Below are positions 1 to 12,521 of a DNA stretch of 64,000 nucleotides, piece by piece. The notes under the pieces were generated by a model. The model was not told the DNA's origin. It did no database searches and saw only the letters and a program-made list of their open reading frames with translations. The first letter of the stretch is position 1; the number at the start of each line of letters is the position of its first letter. Origin of the DNA: Gnetum montanum (Eukaryota; Streptophyta; Gnetopsida; Gnetales; Gnetaceae). The translations under genes were made by a program, and so were the position numbers. The stretch is taken from NCBI GenBank assembly GCA_015680685.1, contig MNCI01028922.1, positions 22,122 through 86,121 on the forward strand, in the 5' to 3' direction.

Positions 1-2107
1 GCTGGTATGGGTATTGTTGCCTTGGTGGTGGCATCCCCCATGACTGTGGGTATTCCCACTGTTGATGTTGCTCAACGGGTTGTGGTGGAGTTCCACTTGG
101 ATGATCTGTTGAAGGTTGGTGGAACTGCCTTAGGTTACCTTGGGGATAAGGTAACCATTGGGGTGCTTGCCATTTAATTAGTCATGGGTTGAGTGCATAC
201 ATCCCAAACTCTTGTAGATGTGAGATCACTAGGCAACATCCCTTAGGATGGTCATATTGGCATATCTTGCATCCACCATCATTGTCCATGTCTAAATCCA
301 AAACCTCTTCTATGATGGCCATTTTTCCCTTACCCTTGTTACATGCATTTTCCACTTCTCTCTTTTTCTTTTTGTCGTGGTCACGACCTCGCTCCCTAGA
401 CTCCTCTAAAGTTTTAAGAACAGTTTCAAACCTACTATCTCGGGAGTCCCACATTTGGTCTACCTTTATCGATACTTCTAATGTTAACTTTTCGAGAGGC
501 AAAGTTTTCCTATTCACCATCTCTTTGAGTGGTGACTCTTCTTCCTCCTCACAAAATCTCATTCCCATTTTTCAGAGGAAAGAATCTTGGTTATATTATT
601 TTTCACTTTCTCTCTTTTGTAGCCCACCTTCTTCTTTGGCAACTTACTCTAGCAGTCTATGAATCTGATGAGACCTAAGCTCTAATAACCTTCCTTGGGC
701 ATATGTCCCAAGGGTTCTTGTTTCATGCCTAAGTCCATCCACGAGATGGCGTAGTTGATCTTACTACGAATAAACATGGCCAGAGCAACGATGTAATAGT
801 GCATAATAGCATCCCATGGTAGCATCCAAGGGTTCATGATTTCCTTGCTTCCATCCTTGGATTTGCTTTTGCAGGTTAGAAATTTGGGAGTACATTTGGT
901 ACTTATCATTGAATAGTTCTATCATTTTACTCCACCTCTGAATGGATTCCGATTCTAAGGACCGATACCAACTTTCAAATTCTTTCACTAGTGTCCTTGG
1001 GAACAACTTTAGTTTTTGCCATTTGTTTGCTATGTTTTGCAAGGTACATGCATCATGGAATGCTTGTAAATGATTTTGAGGATTAGTGTTGTTTCCCCCT
1101 TCAAATCGTGGGATGTTGTTCATGTCTAACCTCTTGATCTTACTATCCTTTTAGTGCCTTGTTGGAACTCTTACGGCCTCCATTATATCTAGCATGCTTC
1201 TAGTTGCGAGTAGGGGTTCTTCATGATCATCTCATTCATAGTGTCTATGGTGTCTACACGATTCCCTACTCTACCTTCTTCTATGCCTTGATTCCTTAGA
1301 GTGCCCTCATCCTCGTTCTCGATTGTCTCATTGATGACTTTCACTTCATTTTTCCTTATCCTCATGATTGGTTTCCCTATGACTGCATCCAAACACTGAA
1401 GGAGAGGATGAAGATGATGATGAAGGTGAAGAAGAAGGAGAACCATCACCATGATGGTTTTTTCTACCTTCTCTTCAGTGGTCTGAACCTCGATCGTGAT
1501 CATGATCAAAATGTCTACCCTTATCATGTGTTCGTGTTCCTTCGTTGAACACTTCGTTTTCGTGGGTATCAAAACCAAGGTTGTGAATAGTGGAGTGGAG
1601 GTTCTAATACACCAACTCCTAACCAATGTTAAGAGGAGGAACATCATTTTGTGGGGAACCTATTGAAGCAAGTTCACCATCCTCAATTTTTCTCAAAACA
1701 TGCGAAGCATCATGGGGCCATTTACCCTTCAAAGATGTATGGTATCTCTCCTATCGCAAGTCCCTTTGATGTTGTGCTTATGTGGGATGATACTCTCTTG
1801 AGTCATGATTGTGTGCAATGTATTCTACATATAAAAGTAGCATGCCTATTCATGTGAGAGCATGAAGAAGCATGTTGGGAACTGATTGGTCTAGAGGCAA
1901 CACTATGTTACCCTCCAAGTTTCTCCAACGCAGTTGTTTGTCTTGGTGGAGAATAAAGGTGAAATCAGGTACATACTCATCGAGATGAGTATATACCACA
2001 TGAAACTGTTAAGGAACTAGTGGATCATGGTTATATGTATTATGCCATCAACTGCCTCTTGTGTTAGTCCTAGGCAGTGAAGTGCTCTTATGCAAAGAAG
2101 AAGACAT
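1..2107 (-). pseudogene. gag: Decayed Athila-like gag (element F), 3' end outside window
   Basis: This is the capsid/nucleocapsid polyprotein of element F, which would package retroelement RNA. I place the start at the ATG at 2107, which gives MSSSLHKSTSLPRTNTRGS and matches the starts in B (MSSSSHKS) and D (MSSSHRSD). The frame is broken by stops and shifts. A histidine/serine-rich linker lies at about 1647-1189. The retrotransposon gag core is at about 1123-764 (NNIPRFEGG, HLQAFHDAC, WYRSLESESIQRW, LFNDKYQ). A basic, acidic-flanked segment with the Cys-His motif CKICQYDHPKGCC is at about 568-182. The left end enters the Pro/Gln-rich C-terminus (PQSWGMPPP). Not functional as it stands. Confidence 0.85.
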
Positions 2108-2232
2108 CTTGTTTTTTTCAGTGTGCAATGTACTATTATCTCGTCTTTCTTTGGTTAACCCTAGTGGTTTATTCTAACATTCCAATGATATGAATGATTT
2201 CCTATGTTCTATGCAGCACACAAACAACTAAG

Positions 2233-2250
2233 TCCCCGGCAACAGCGCCA
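2233..2250 (-). other. Primer binding site, tRNA-Asp type (element F)
   Basis: On the minus strand this reads TGGCGCTGTTGCCGGGGA, one mismatch from the complement of the 3' end of plant tRNA-Asp (TGGCGCCGTTGCCGGGGA). It lies one base inside the 5' LTR, the correct place for priming minus-strand DNA synthesis. tRNA-Asp priming is known for the Athila and Tat groups. Confidence 0.9.
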
Positions 2251-2251
2251 A

Positions 2252-3058
2252 TGATCAGTGGCGAGGTACCCCTACACTCAACCATACGAATACGAGTGTT
2301 TCACGCATGATCCAGTCAAACTCTAAGGACCAAGTGCTTATGCGCCTTAATGGAACATTTAGGGTTAATTAATCATTGTCTTCCCAAACTTACTTGTATT
2401 TTCACGGTTGTATGGTTAAGTAAGCTTGAGGTATATGATTTTCATAGCTTTTGTATTTTTTATGTCTTTTGCTAATTAAGGAGAGGAAGAGAGAACTAAG
2501 TGGCTAACTTACATTAACTATTCATTAACTAAGTTCTAAATGTTCCTAATACTAGTATCCATTCCCAATTTCCATACACATCCTGAACCAGTGCAACACT
2601 ACTAGGATTACCAACGCTAATCGTTACTAGGTTACCAAGTGCTACACGCATGCTCGAAGCGATCGTACTAAGTGTATTTAACTAAGGGGGTTGAAGGTTG
2701 AGAGAGATATTAATTAACTAGGAAAGCATTAAACAATCATCAATTACTAATTAGCTTAATATGTATGCTGCAAGGTTTATCATAAAGTTCATCTTTATTA
2801 TCGTACACAAAATTGTGCTTAGGTACAAATTGCTCGAATAAAGATCTGTTCACTCTATGACTCCTACTGCGGGCACACAGAAATAATTCTAACTCTAGAA
2901 TGACAAAACTGCAAGAGTCTAGCTAAGGGTCTAAATCTAATTGTATCGAAACCAAGGGCGCTACTTCTTATTTATAGAAGATAAGGCAGGATGCGATATC
3001 ATGTGGTGGATGTGATATCGTGTGCACAATATCGCGTATGCAATATCGTTGTTCATCA
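2252..3058 (-). repeat. 5' LTR of element F (807 bp)
   Basis: The plus strand starts TGATCAGTGGCGAGG and ends TTCATCA, matching the other family LTRs. The minus-strand U3 (right side) holds repeated ATATCG-type motifs at about 2993-3050, then a TATA box (TATAAATAAG, read from TTATTTATAG near 2970). It is the least damaged 5' LTR with a near-perfect primer site beside it. Confidence 0.88.
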
Positions 3059-6000
3059 TTTACTCTAAATTATGATTTTTTGGTATTTTCGGTTCTATAA
3101 CAATTTTTATGCATATTCCTTTTGGCCTATTTCTTTTTACTTGATAACTATTTAATATAATTTTTATTGTTAGATCTAATTATTTTATGCTTATTTCCTA
3201 AAATTTTTCTTTTTTCTAAGAATTATTTTTTTATGTATTGGACATTAGGAAAATTTTTTACATTGTTTTACTTCATTTTAACCTAATTTCAAGTCTGGTG
3301 AATTTTTTAGCCATACAATTAGGGTTCTAAGTGCTCATACACATTTTTTATCCCTGAAACAATGCTAGATGGTGATGGCCAAGAAGATAAAGTTCCTTAA
3401 CTTGTTGATGCAGATTTGAGGGTATTCTTCCTAGTCCATTGTAACCTCATCACAAGATTTCAACGAACAATGATATCATTATTCCATTCAACACAAAAAG
3501 TAACTCAGGTTTTACAAAGAAAATCCTAGCCTTTGAGCAATGAAAAATTGAGAAAATTTTGAAAAACATATCTTCTAAGGCTTCCTAGAAAAGCTAAAAC
3601 TATAAAAACAACTAATCATATTTTTTAACTTTTAGAAGCTTGGAATAGTGTTTAGGATCTTAGATTCATTTTTTATAATTTTTCTACATTTTTTAATTAG
3701 TATTTAGAGCCTATATTTTTAGTCTTTAGCATTTTTATCATCTTAGAATCTTACATGGGAGCACCTTCCTTGGATCTAGAGTACTTGTTGGTTTTTTTAA
3801 TGATTTGGATACGCCTCCCTACCACCAAGGTTCATTAGATACCTTTTTCTATTTATTAGATAATTTATAATTATTTGGATTTGAGTTTAAATTAGTAACC
3901 TACGTACGTCACTTTTCTCAATAGATATTCTAACAATCTTTTGTGGTTCTTATACAAGTTGCTTTTCTTAGTAAGAAGCCAAAGAATTATATGAGTCACC
4001 TTTTTTAGAAAGTATCATATCATTCTTGTGATGTTTATGTGGGTTATTTTTCTTGATAATAAGTATCATTTGTTTAATTTTGTTTTTGGTTTCAGTTTTA
4101 TGGATGGAGATAGAGCCTTTTGTGTTATTTACTTTTGGATTTATCTACTTAATTCCTAAAACTAAAACCAATAAGGAAGTATTTTATAGCTTATCTTCCC
4201 TACCAACTCTTGGAACTAATTTCCCTTACGTCTTTGTGCCTTTCAGGTAATTCAATTAGTGGTGAGAAAAATGAGTTAGATGGAGAACGTAATGCTTAGA
4301 TTTTTATTTGATGTATTTTTAGTTTAGCCATTAAGCTACTAACTATCTATTATTTTCCTTGTAGTTGTAATTTTCTATTGAAATTGTTTTATTATGTAAT
4401 ATTAACATTTGGCTATGAAAATTTGCATTTGTATTTATCTATCTTGAGTGCAAACCTAACTTGATCATGAATTTTTTTTAAATAGTGTTGCGTATTTTCT
4501 AGCTATTTTTATTCAATGATTTTATTATCATTAGATTCTAATGCCTTTGATGATATTCCTTTTTATTATGTAATTTTTAAAATTTTATTCCATTGTATTT
4601 TTTGGTATTCTTTTAATGTTATTTTTTGCTTAGGCAATAAGACTTTAAACTATTTTTATTAGTGGATAGGTTGGATTTTGTACAAATGGGACTACTATTG
4701 CTATTTTACAATATTTTTCTATCTCTATGTACCTAATTTATGGATGCCTACTAATTTTCTTGCTAAAATTTTTCTTGGCATTCAACATTTTTCTTTAGCA
4801 TCATATTTATATTTTTCTATATATTTCTATTTTCACTTAAGTAATACTTTTCTAGCCTAAGCTTGGTTAGTGGGATGTTACAACCTCTTATCTCATGTAT
4901 CTTAAGATGGTGCTTTTGTATGCAACATGTAATCCCATCCTATAGCTTATTCTAGCTACACTGAAGTGGTTAGCTCTACTAGAATGTTTCTAATCCTTCC
5001 TACATATTTGTATGCAAATTCAAATGGAAAGAGCTAAAAGCCTTGTGATTATTGAAGCATGATTAATGGAGTTTCTCCCTTTGTTTTTGGATTTAGTTTT
5101 CATTAAGATTTTATTTATTAATGAGTTTCATTTATTTGGATTAAATTATTCATGGATATTATTATCAACTCTTTTGAAATTATGATTATGTTGTGATTTA
5201 TGGGATTTCTAATATAACAACTCTAATGTGAAATTTTTTATTTATACCATGTGCTTTGAATTTAATTTTTATGATGCTTATGGTCAATTATTTCCTAAGT
5301 AATAAGTATTATGATGTTACCCATCCTAAGTATTAAGATTTATCTGATTTAATCATGCACATTTATATAATTAAATTTCTAGATATGAAAGATGATGATT
5401 CTCATCGATGATACTCAAAAAAATCTATTACTGATTTAGATTCTCGCAATCCCCAACTAATATTGAGAGCATAAAGAAATAATGTATCCTTGTTAATCAT
5501 TGGTTATATCCTCCAAGTTCATTCAATTTGGACCAAGTTCATTTTCCAAATGTTTAATCGTAGAATTCAATGGCATCCAAGTAAACAAAAATAATGATGA
5601 TGATGCATCTAATGCCAAAATTGAAGATGAATAAGATGTTTTTTTTTTTAACCTAGTATGCTAGAGAAAATTCCCCATTAATCATAAGTCTAGCCACTAA
5701 GCTACTCTACCAAGGACATTGTCCAATGCACAATGGAAACTTTATCCATGGCATTGTTCAACTTGTGTTAAGAAAGATCCAAAGTATTAAGAACTTTAAT
5801 AAATCCTATCATTGCAAAGATAGATTATGCTTTAATATTAGGGATTTGCACTTTACAATTATATTTATACTAACATTAGCTTTTTTTACATAAATTGTAA
5901 TACCCTAGTATTTACAACTTAGATCTTTTTCTTTGTTACCCATTCTTATGGTTATCTCTTAAAAAAATATTATATTTATAATCTAATGTTGTATTGTATC

Positions 6001-6840
6001 AAACTAATGTATGTTAATATCCTTTGTTTATGCTATTGAGACTTCAACTTAATATCTCTTAATTAATATATATCTTAAGGTCTAAAATATTGACTCTTTC
6101 CTCATATGTGATACTTTGATATTTTTATTCTATTTTTATATTTTATTTTATTTGATGATTTTGGAATAAATTAAGAATATGGTTATGAGACATGTTAATA
6201 GATATTTGTGGTTTATTTAAATTATTATTTTATTTTGTCTTAAAACCATTCTTAAACATGTGACTCATGCTAGTATTCTTTTGGTGAGTTTAATCCATTG
6301 GTCAATCATTGGAACTTTTTGTAAATACATGTTATCCAATTTTTTAAAAATGATTATTAATTTTTTACTTTTGAAATTTTTCAAACCCTATCTTTTATAC
6401 ATATATATTAAATACTTGTTAATGTTGACTCCCTAAGTATCAATTATGTATTGTCTCTCTTTCATCCTTTTATACATGACTATGCTTGGTAGATCTTTGG
6501 GCAATTTCTAAATCTTAACATATTCTTATTTGATGAAGCTTTGGTGATTGTTCTCTCAAGGTAGAGGAAATACTCTTAATTCCATCAAATTTAATAAGAA
6601 GCTTACTTTTGTACCTACTTTTATTTTATGATGGTTTGCATTAATGATCTAATCACATTACATGTATGGTTGATCTAATCCTAGCTCTTAATGTTTAAAC
6701 CATAATTTTCCATATTCATAATATTCCACTTATGTTTCAACTTCATCTTTCTATTGTGTCATCTTCTCTCGATGACAATGAATCTTGGCTACATTTTCTA
6801 AGTGATGTATTCATCTTAATGTTGGGTAGAACTGGCATAT
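3059..6840. other. AT-rich stretch without recognisable genes
   Basis: Long runs of A and T and frequent stops in all frames. Short open frames at 4053-4250 and 4678-4860 encode low-complexity hydrophobic peptides expected by chance at this composition. I recognise no LTR, tRNA or conserved domain. The right part may be the decayed 3' region of element J, whose RT ends near 6.85 kb, but I cannot show it. Confidence 0.6.
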
Positions 6841-6844
6841 TCAG

Positions 6845-7342
6845 ACTACAATGATTAACATACATTTTGGATATGTATGGATGCATTCAATGTGTTGAAA
6901 TGCTTGAACAATCATTACAAAAACATAATTGGTATAATTATTGGAGGTCAATAATATGTGACTTTTGTCAATGGGAAAGCATTCTTGGAAGTTATAGACT
7001 ATTCACATTAGCTTAGGGATTTTAACTTTAGCCTAAGAATTTTAGCTTTGGCTTACCAAATTCGCACTTCATCTACTTGACATATAGTTTATGCTCATAA
7101 AATTTAGAGAACACTAAGCCTAGATGCTAAATATGCTCTTCCATCAAATAAAAATATACTATAATGTTGTTAAGATATACCATAAATCACATGTCTAGGT
7201 ACATAAGGAACACTTCATTCATGAGTGTGCAGAATATAGCTAGATCATTGTACAAGCCAAAAGAAATAACAATCCACTCATATGAGTTATGATGAGTGAT
7301 ACATGCTAAATTTTCTTTGTCACCCTTTGCAATCTACACCTA
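6845..7342 (-). pseudogene. pol: Element J: C-terminal half of a gypsy reverse transcriptase
   Basis: Minus-strand translation across several stops gives a recognisable Ty3/gypsy RT. It reads SYEWIVISFGLYNDLAIFC (the 'MPFGL-NAP-TF' block), LMNEVFLMYLDM, then FMVYLNNIIVYF in place of the catalytic V-F-I-D-D-I-L-V-Y-S block. HLGLVFSKFYEHKLYVK and KCEFGKPKLKFLG follow, which is the usual thumb region. The catalytic DD has become NN. The 5' half of the same gene lies on the far side of element G (14181-14350), so G interrupts it. No RNase H or integrase could be followed further left. Confidence 0.72.
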
Positions 7343-7347
7343 ATAGT

Positions 7348-7646
7348 TGCTGATGCATAAATTTTGGTCACATCAACACTGGGGAAGAAAACTCATTTTA
7401 GGAGACTATTGCCTAGGGTGCCTCCCGTATGAGTACGGAAACCTGGGAATAGTCTCAGCTAGAGAGGGCTACATAGCCTTTTGCAAATAATAAACTAGAA
7501 AGAAATCTGGAATTTAAAATAAATAATTATCTTCAATACAATAAGTGATTAAAAGAACTAAATTTTCCCTGGTCCCACTAACGTTTCTGGTCCATGACTA
7601 CAGATGGTATCCACTGCTAGGTAGGAAGACTGCGATCACCATGAGA

Positions 7647-7681
<35 letters not shown>

Positions 7682-8409
7682 TACCCACTGTAGTCCACAT
7701 AAGGCAGCAACTAAATTTCTCAAAGCTTACCATCATTTTCCACCTTTTGTACACCACCGTAGAGAGGAAGATCGTTCACCCATGTCTGCACCAGTGTGAC
7801 AAGCTCCTATCGTGGCTAAGAAGACCCACAAGGATCTAATTTTGAGCTGTTGGCTCCTACCTTGGACCCTCCTTGAAGATCAACTAGAAGACTGTAAAGA
7901 AAATAAAAGAAAAGAGGAAACTATTGGTTAGTGGAGAGGAAGCTGCCCCTTCAAACTAATAGCTAGAGCCTATTTTTGGGAACTCTCCTCCCCTCGATAA
8001 TCCAAGAGCCTCCCTCTAGACTCCATTTTATAGCCGCTATGGCCATCCATAATGATGCATACATGTCATGTAACAGCTACAAAACTACCACCACTTCTTG
8101 TGTAATAACTCCCACATTCTCCAATTAAGTGCCCACTTATGTCCGTAACCATCGTAACTTCTGAAACATCTACTACTAATGACCATAGCCACCATCATTA
8201 ATGATCATAATTTCTATAACTTCTAAAATGTTTATCACTAATAATTGTAACCACCATCATTAATGATCATAACTACCATCATTTATGAATGTCACCTGAC
8301 AGTTTAAATTCCCACTACTCGCATGATTTTTATTGTGGTTATTAGGGGAGAGAAATAGAAACGTTGATAATCATGGCCCCATGTGAGCATGGGAGTGTTG
8401 ACATCAACA
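7348..8409 (-). repeat. 3' LTR of element G
   Basis: The plus strand starts TGCTGATGCATAAATTTTGG (TGTTGATG in the partner copy) and ends TGTTGACATCAACA, a short terminal inverted repeat. It contains a GA-rich microsatellite at about 7647-7681. At about 8190-8290 it carries degenerate subrepeats built on a 'CCATCATTAATGA' unit. The partner is at 13115-14175. Confidence 0.92.
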
Positions 8410-9716
8410 CTTAGCCCCCAAACTTTAATTGCATGCAAGTGCAAGGAACAAGACTACAGAAATTTTAAAATGATGCAATAGATAGGAAATCACAAACATC
8501 ACAAAACAAGCAAATGGAAAATTCAAAGGAAACTATATTAACCTAAACATGATTAAAATAACCAAATAATCAAAAGAGAACTAGAGATGGGCCACCCAAA
8601 CCACACCATCTTATTTAATCAAATTCTAAATAAATAATTTATTATTCTAAGTACATATATCTATATATAATTAAAATATAATTATGATTTCTTTCCCAAT
8701 CTTCTTACAAACTAAAAGTCAACAGCATGCGGACTACTTTGAGCACAAGACCCATACTAAACTTAATGAGGAGGACATGCTCATATTAGATTGTGGCTAG
8801 TCATAACTTTCAAATTTTTCCTTGGACCTTTTTCTTTTTGAAAATAGGGGGAAATGGAGGTTAGGGTTAGGATAGCTACCGGACTCCATCACACTTAAGA
8901 ACTTATTACACTGCCAATGAACATGGTCCTCATTTTTTTTTCTTTTTGAGGAAACTTTGCCCATGGTGTACTTTATTCTTAAGGTAGGGATTCCAACATG
9001 AGTCTAGCCAATTAGCTGCACTGCCAGTGAACATGGTTCTCATTCTTTTTTTTTTCCATTTTTAAGGAAACTTTTCCCATGGTGCAGTTCAGCCCTCATG
9101 TGTGTGCCTTTAATTACAATTTGATAGCATCATAGTAGGGCTCCTAGGTGGCTAAGGGTTCTCAAGTGGAGATGAACACTCTTCACCCCATTGTTCACAG
9201 GGTAACTATGGATCATCACACTTGAGGGCTAGGGCTTATGAGAGGGAAAATGGGGTTTTCCAAGGTCACCTAGTGATTATGGGTAACCCTTCTCCAACAT
9301 TACTAATCCTACACTAACATGATCATGATGATTACATGATAAGTTAGCACAAATCTCATGCTCCATAATCCAACATAACTATAGAAACTAAAACCTTGAA
9401 AAAAACTGGGAAGAATCAAAGCATTATTAAAATATATAGTATAAGAGAATAGTACTAGGAAATATTATATAAAGCATTATACTAACATTATTTTCAATGT
9501 TGCTCTAATGACCCAATGCCTAGTAACTCAAAAGACCATAATGATTATTAAAATCATATGCAAAGAAAAAAACAAAAAAAAATGCCAAGAAAGAAATGAT
9601 GGAAGTGTAAAGAAAATATGCAAATGCAACTATATACAAATGAAATTCATGGTGAAGAGGAAGAAAACATGCAACTAAGAATCTACTAGGTGTCCACATG
9701 GGGCACCTGAGTAAAA
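8410..9716 (-). other. Element G 3' untranslated region with polypurine tract
   Basis: The segment starts next to the 3' LTR with CTTAGCCCCC, which is GGGGGCTAAG on the minus strand, the expected polypurine primer for plus-strand synthesis. No coding frame is visible. A local direct duplication of about 100 bp (around 8905-8975 and 9010-9090) repeats 'TGAACATGGT..CTCATT', a T-rich run and 'CCCATGGTG'. The same 3' region recurs in element H after 63834. Confidence 0.7.
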
Positions 9717-9902
9717 CTACTTTGGATGAAATGCATTAAAATTTCTAGGTAACTTATTTCCTTTCACATCAACAACCTTGAACATATTGGGGCCACTAAT
9801 GTCTTTAATTCGAAATGAGCTTGACCACATAGGAGAGAACTTACTTTGAAGATTTTCTTGGTCAAATGTTCTACCTTTTTTAGAGACTAGGTCTCCGACC
9901 AT
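9717..9902 (-). pseudogene. pol: Integrase C-terminal remnant (element G)
   Basis: An open 61-codon frame reads GDLVSKKGRTF, then KFSPMWSSSFRIKDI, then KLPRNFNAFHPK. This is the pattern of the C-terminal SH3-like/GPY-F module of Ty3/gypsy integrases: 'GDLV.K', 'K..P.W.GP(F/Y).I', 'LPR..N....K'. The Pro-Arg-x-x-Asn-Ala ending is typical of Tat-type elements. The catalytic core is missing, and the preceding ORF is the protease linker, so this is the 3' lip of a deletion of roughly 3 kb. Confidence 0.75.
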
Positions 9903-9998
9903 AAAGACTTCACAAATGTACTTCTAATCAAGACATTATTTAATAATTTGTTGATGCTTAAGATTACAAAAATCAAGCCCTAATCTTAACTTGCTTGA

Positions 9999-11209
9999 TC
10001 ATTTTCTATATAGTTTTTTTTTGGTATAAGTTTCAATGATAGGTCTAGGTCTTGGTGGGTTATCGAATATAGCCTTTCTAGGAGAATGTTCCATGGATAT
10101 GTCATTAAAACTTAGCACACCTTTAAATTTTTTAAGAGGTAGGATCTTATTTATATCTTTGTCTTCCCCTAAAGGTGGTGGATCACTTAGAAAAAATCCA
10201 TCGTGTTGTTGATAAGGCAAGGTTCTCCATAGCTTTCTTCACCTTCTCTAGAATTTTGATAGGATTGGGTTGAACCTGTATGAAAGACAAGATTTATTTT
10301 TGTAGTTCCACTCACATATTCACTATGCTCAACCTCAATAACCTCAACATAAAGATTAGTATTTCGATCTTCCAAAGATTGATTTTGTTGATCCAAGGCT
10401 GTAACTACTTGTTTGTAGAAGGGTTCTTGAGGTACAGTCATGTATTCAAATTTTCCTTTGATAGGGATTAATAATCCTGAGAAATTTGACCTAAAGAAGC
10501 CCCCAAAATTGGCTCCAAAAGTCCTACATAAGAGCACACCATACGTGGGAAACATGTCAACTACTAGGATATCAATGTAACATGTGAATGTAGGGTATTG
10601 TTTAAGTTGCACTTTTACTTCTTTTAATGACCCTACTACAGGTACGTCATACCCATCAAGTTGAATCACATTTTTTGTTTGTGGTATCATTTGTGCTCCT
10701 AAATTATTACATACCTCCAGTGGCATGACACTGACAGTTGCTCCAGAATCCATCAAACAATTGTGAACATTCTTTCCTAAAATAATTAGAGTTGTTAGGA
10801 AAGGAGGTTGCTCTTTCTCACTCATCATGGAATTGTTTGCATTGTGTACTAATAGTGCATTAGGACTTTTTGTCAAGTGAACTTTTCTTTCAGGGGTTGG
10901 GGTTGTTTCTTTTCTAGTTTCAGGTGTATGAACTATCTCTTGAACTACCCCTTTCATTTCATTAAATTGTAAAAGGTCATACATTAAGATGTTAGCTTTG
11001 GTTTTTTTCAAATCCTCAATTAGATCATAAGTCTTAGGTACACTTTTGACTTCTTGTTGAGGTGGAGTTCTTCTAAGAAGAGGAAGGGAGTTTGCTTGTT
11101 GTGGGGAATTTACTTGTAATGACCCGATTTGGTTGTTTACATTGTTATGAACTCTCTTGTTTGGAGGAGTGTAATGGTCATTAGTAGTTTGTTGTTGTGT
11201 GTTGTTCAT
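9999..11209 (-). pseudogene. pol: Aspartic protease region and protease-RT linker (element G)
   Basis: A 340-codon open frame (11209-10187) overlaps a second one (10220-9999). Residues ~61-81 read DLIEDLKKTKANILMYDLLQ, the conserved segment just upstream of protease in Tat-like gypsy polyproteins. The protease has the intact catalytic triad in CLMDSGATVSVM (Asp154). The beta-hairpin region VIQLDGYDVPVVGS follows, then VDMFPTYGVLLCRTF in place of the usual 'ILGRP' segment. The second frame (DPPPLGEDKDINKILPLKKF) looks like the linker toward RT. RT itself is absent. The long intact frame is unusual beside the badly decayed Athila-like genes and suggests a younger element. Confidence 0.85.
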
Positions 11210-11819
11210 GATGTCTTTAAATCTATGGTACTAAGCATTAGGTGGGTTGGGGTTGTTTACCATAACTTGCTCCAATGAGGAAACCTCTTCATTTTCTATT
11301 TCACAAGGTACATTAAAGACCATAATAGGAGGTTTCCCCTTTTGTTGACCTTGGTTCTTGTCATCATATAATGCTAAAAATTGGGGACAAGTCTTCTGAG
11401 AATGTTGCTAATGTTATGGAGGCAACAATAATTGTCATTGACTAATGAACTAGCCTTTTCTAGTTATAGAGAACCCTTTTTGTTGTTTCTCTTTACTTCA
11501 ACTACTTTGTTGGAAAGTTTTTGAAGTGAAGTTAATATTTGGGTCATTGATCTTGAGTTTGACTTGTGGGTTCAGTAGGATTAGGTACCTCGTTTGGGTT
11601 TATGATGGACTGAACTAAGGCCTTTGATTGATCCTCATTCAAACTAGTGTTAGATGGTAGGAATGGAGAAGATGTGGGACCCTAAAAATAGCTATTTGTA
11701 GGTTGAGTTATTTGAAGGGGAACAAGAGTTTGGAACATAGTGTTGGTCATTGGGAAAGTTGGTAGAGGTAGAGGACTATGCTACATAGGATTGCTAATGC
11801 TTATCATTCCAAATTGAGT

Positions 11820-12521
11820 TTAAATGCTATTCATAAGGGTTATTTGTTCTAAATCCACAACTTTAGCCATTTCTCCTTGTATTTCTATTATGTTAGGGTC
11901 TGATTTGATGGCATAGGCAAAGAATGGATCAATGGTAGAGAAGTAAAAGTTGAGGATGCCATCGGGTTGTGGACGCATCTTACTTGGCACATAGGTTAGC
12001 TGGTGAAGGAATTTAAGGTTATAACCCCTGACATTTTCCCCATGTAGCTTTCTTAGGCTAGTGAAGTTGCTAGATGCTATGGCAAGACTTATAAATTTGT
12101 CAAATTGAGTCAAAAACTTATTTTTCAACTCCTTCCATGAGTTAATGGAGGCATTGAGGAGCATCAGAAACCATTGGGTTGCTTCAGTTCTGAAAGTTTT
12201 CACAAATACCCTACATGCCACATCATTTTGGACAATGTTGTAGATACCTAGTAAGGTTTCAAAACATTGTATATGTTGGTGGGCATCACTAGAAGGGTTT
12301 GTGGGGTCGTAGAACAAATTTATGTTCTGGAATGAATTTGGAATGTCGTGGTAGTTAGTAAAGTTAAAGGGGTTACTGACCAAGGGAGCCAGGGGTTGAT
12401 TGGCTACCATCCTAGTCCAAGTTCTCCCAGGAATAAAACTTGGGAAACATGAAGCTCTTTGTTTCCTTAATGTAAAGTGACATGTAGTTGGTCGACTAGG
12501 GGTAGAGGAAAGTTCACTCAT
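11820..12521 (-). CDS. gag: Retrotransposon gag (element G)
   Basis: An intact 233-codon frame starts MSELSSTPSRPTT. The middle (about residues 70-190) is a retrotransposon gag/capsid domain. Visible blocks are DPTNPSSDAHQHIQCFETLL, VFVKTFRTEATQWFLML, SWKELKNKFLTQFDKF and LRKLHGENVRGYNLKF, matching the family pattern 'A..W...L...SI.SW..L...F...F'. A short tail ends at 11820. The gap to the protease frame (11819-11210) is Pro/Gln/Asn-rich and broken, so this is probably the N-terminal two thirds of an original gag. No zinc knuckle is visible. It would form the particle that packages element RNA. Confidence 0.82.
   Translation of the reverse strand: MSELSSTPSRPTTCHFTLRKQRASCFPSFIPGRTWTRMVANQPLAPLVSNPFNFTNYHDIPNSFQNINLFYDPTNPSSDAHQHIQCFETLLGIYNIVQNDVACRVFVKTFRTEATQWFLMLLNASINSWKELKNKFLTQFDKFISLAIASSNFTSLRKLHGENVRGYNLKFLHQLTYVPSKMRPQPDGILNFYFSTIDPFFAYAIKSDPNIIEIQGEMAKVVDLEQITLMNSI

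Larger units (their letters stand above)
1..3058 (-). mobile_element. Element F: 5' half of an Athila-like LTR retrotransposon
   Basis: Reading on the minus strand, the order is LTR (3058-2252), tRNA-Asp-type primer binding site, short leader, then gag running off the left edge. The gag and LTR match those of elements A, B and D in this window, so this is another member of the same Athila-like Ty3/gypsy family. The right flank begins TTTAC at 3059, but the matching target-site duplication lies outside the window. Protease and pol cannot be judged. Confidence 0.88.

Noticed and set aside
4053-4860. Two hydrophobic open frames (65 and 60 codons) in AT-rich DNA
   Set aside because: Low complexity, no motif, length expected by chance with T-rich sequence; no promoter or relative elsewhere.
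7545-7799. 84-codon frame with Arg-Glu repeats
   Set aside because: It is the GA microsatellite inside the LTR of element G read in one frame; the copy in the other LTR is not preserved as a frame.
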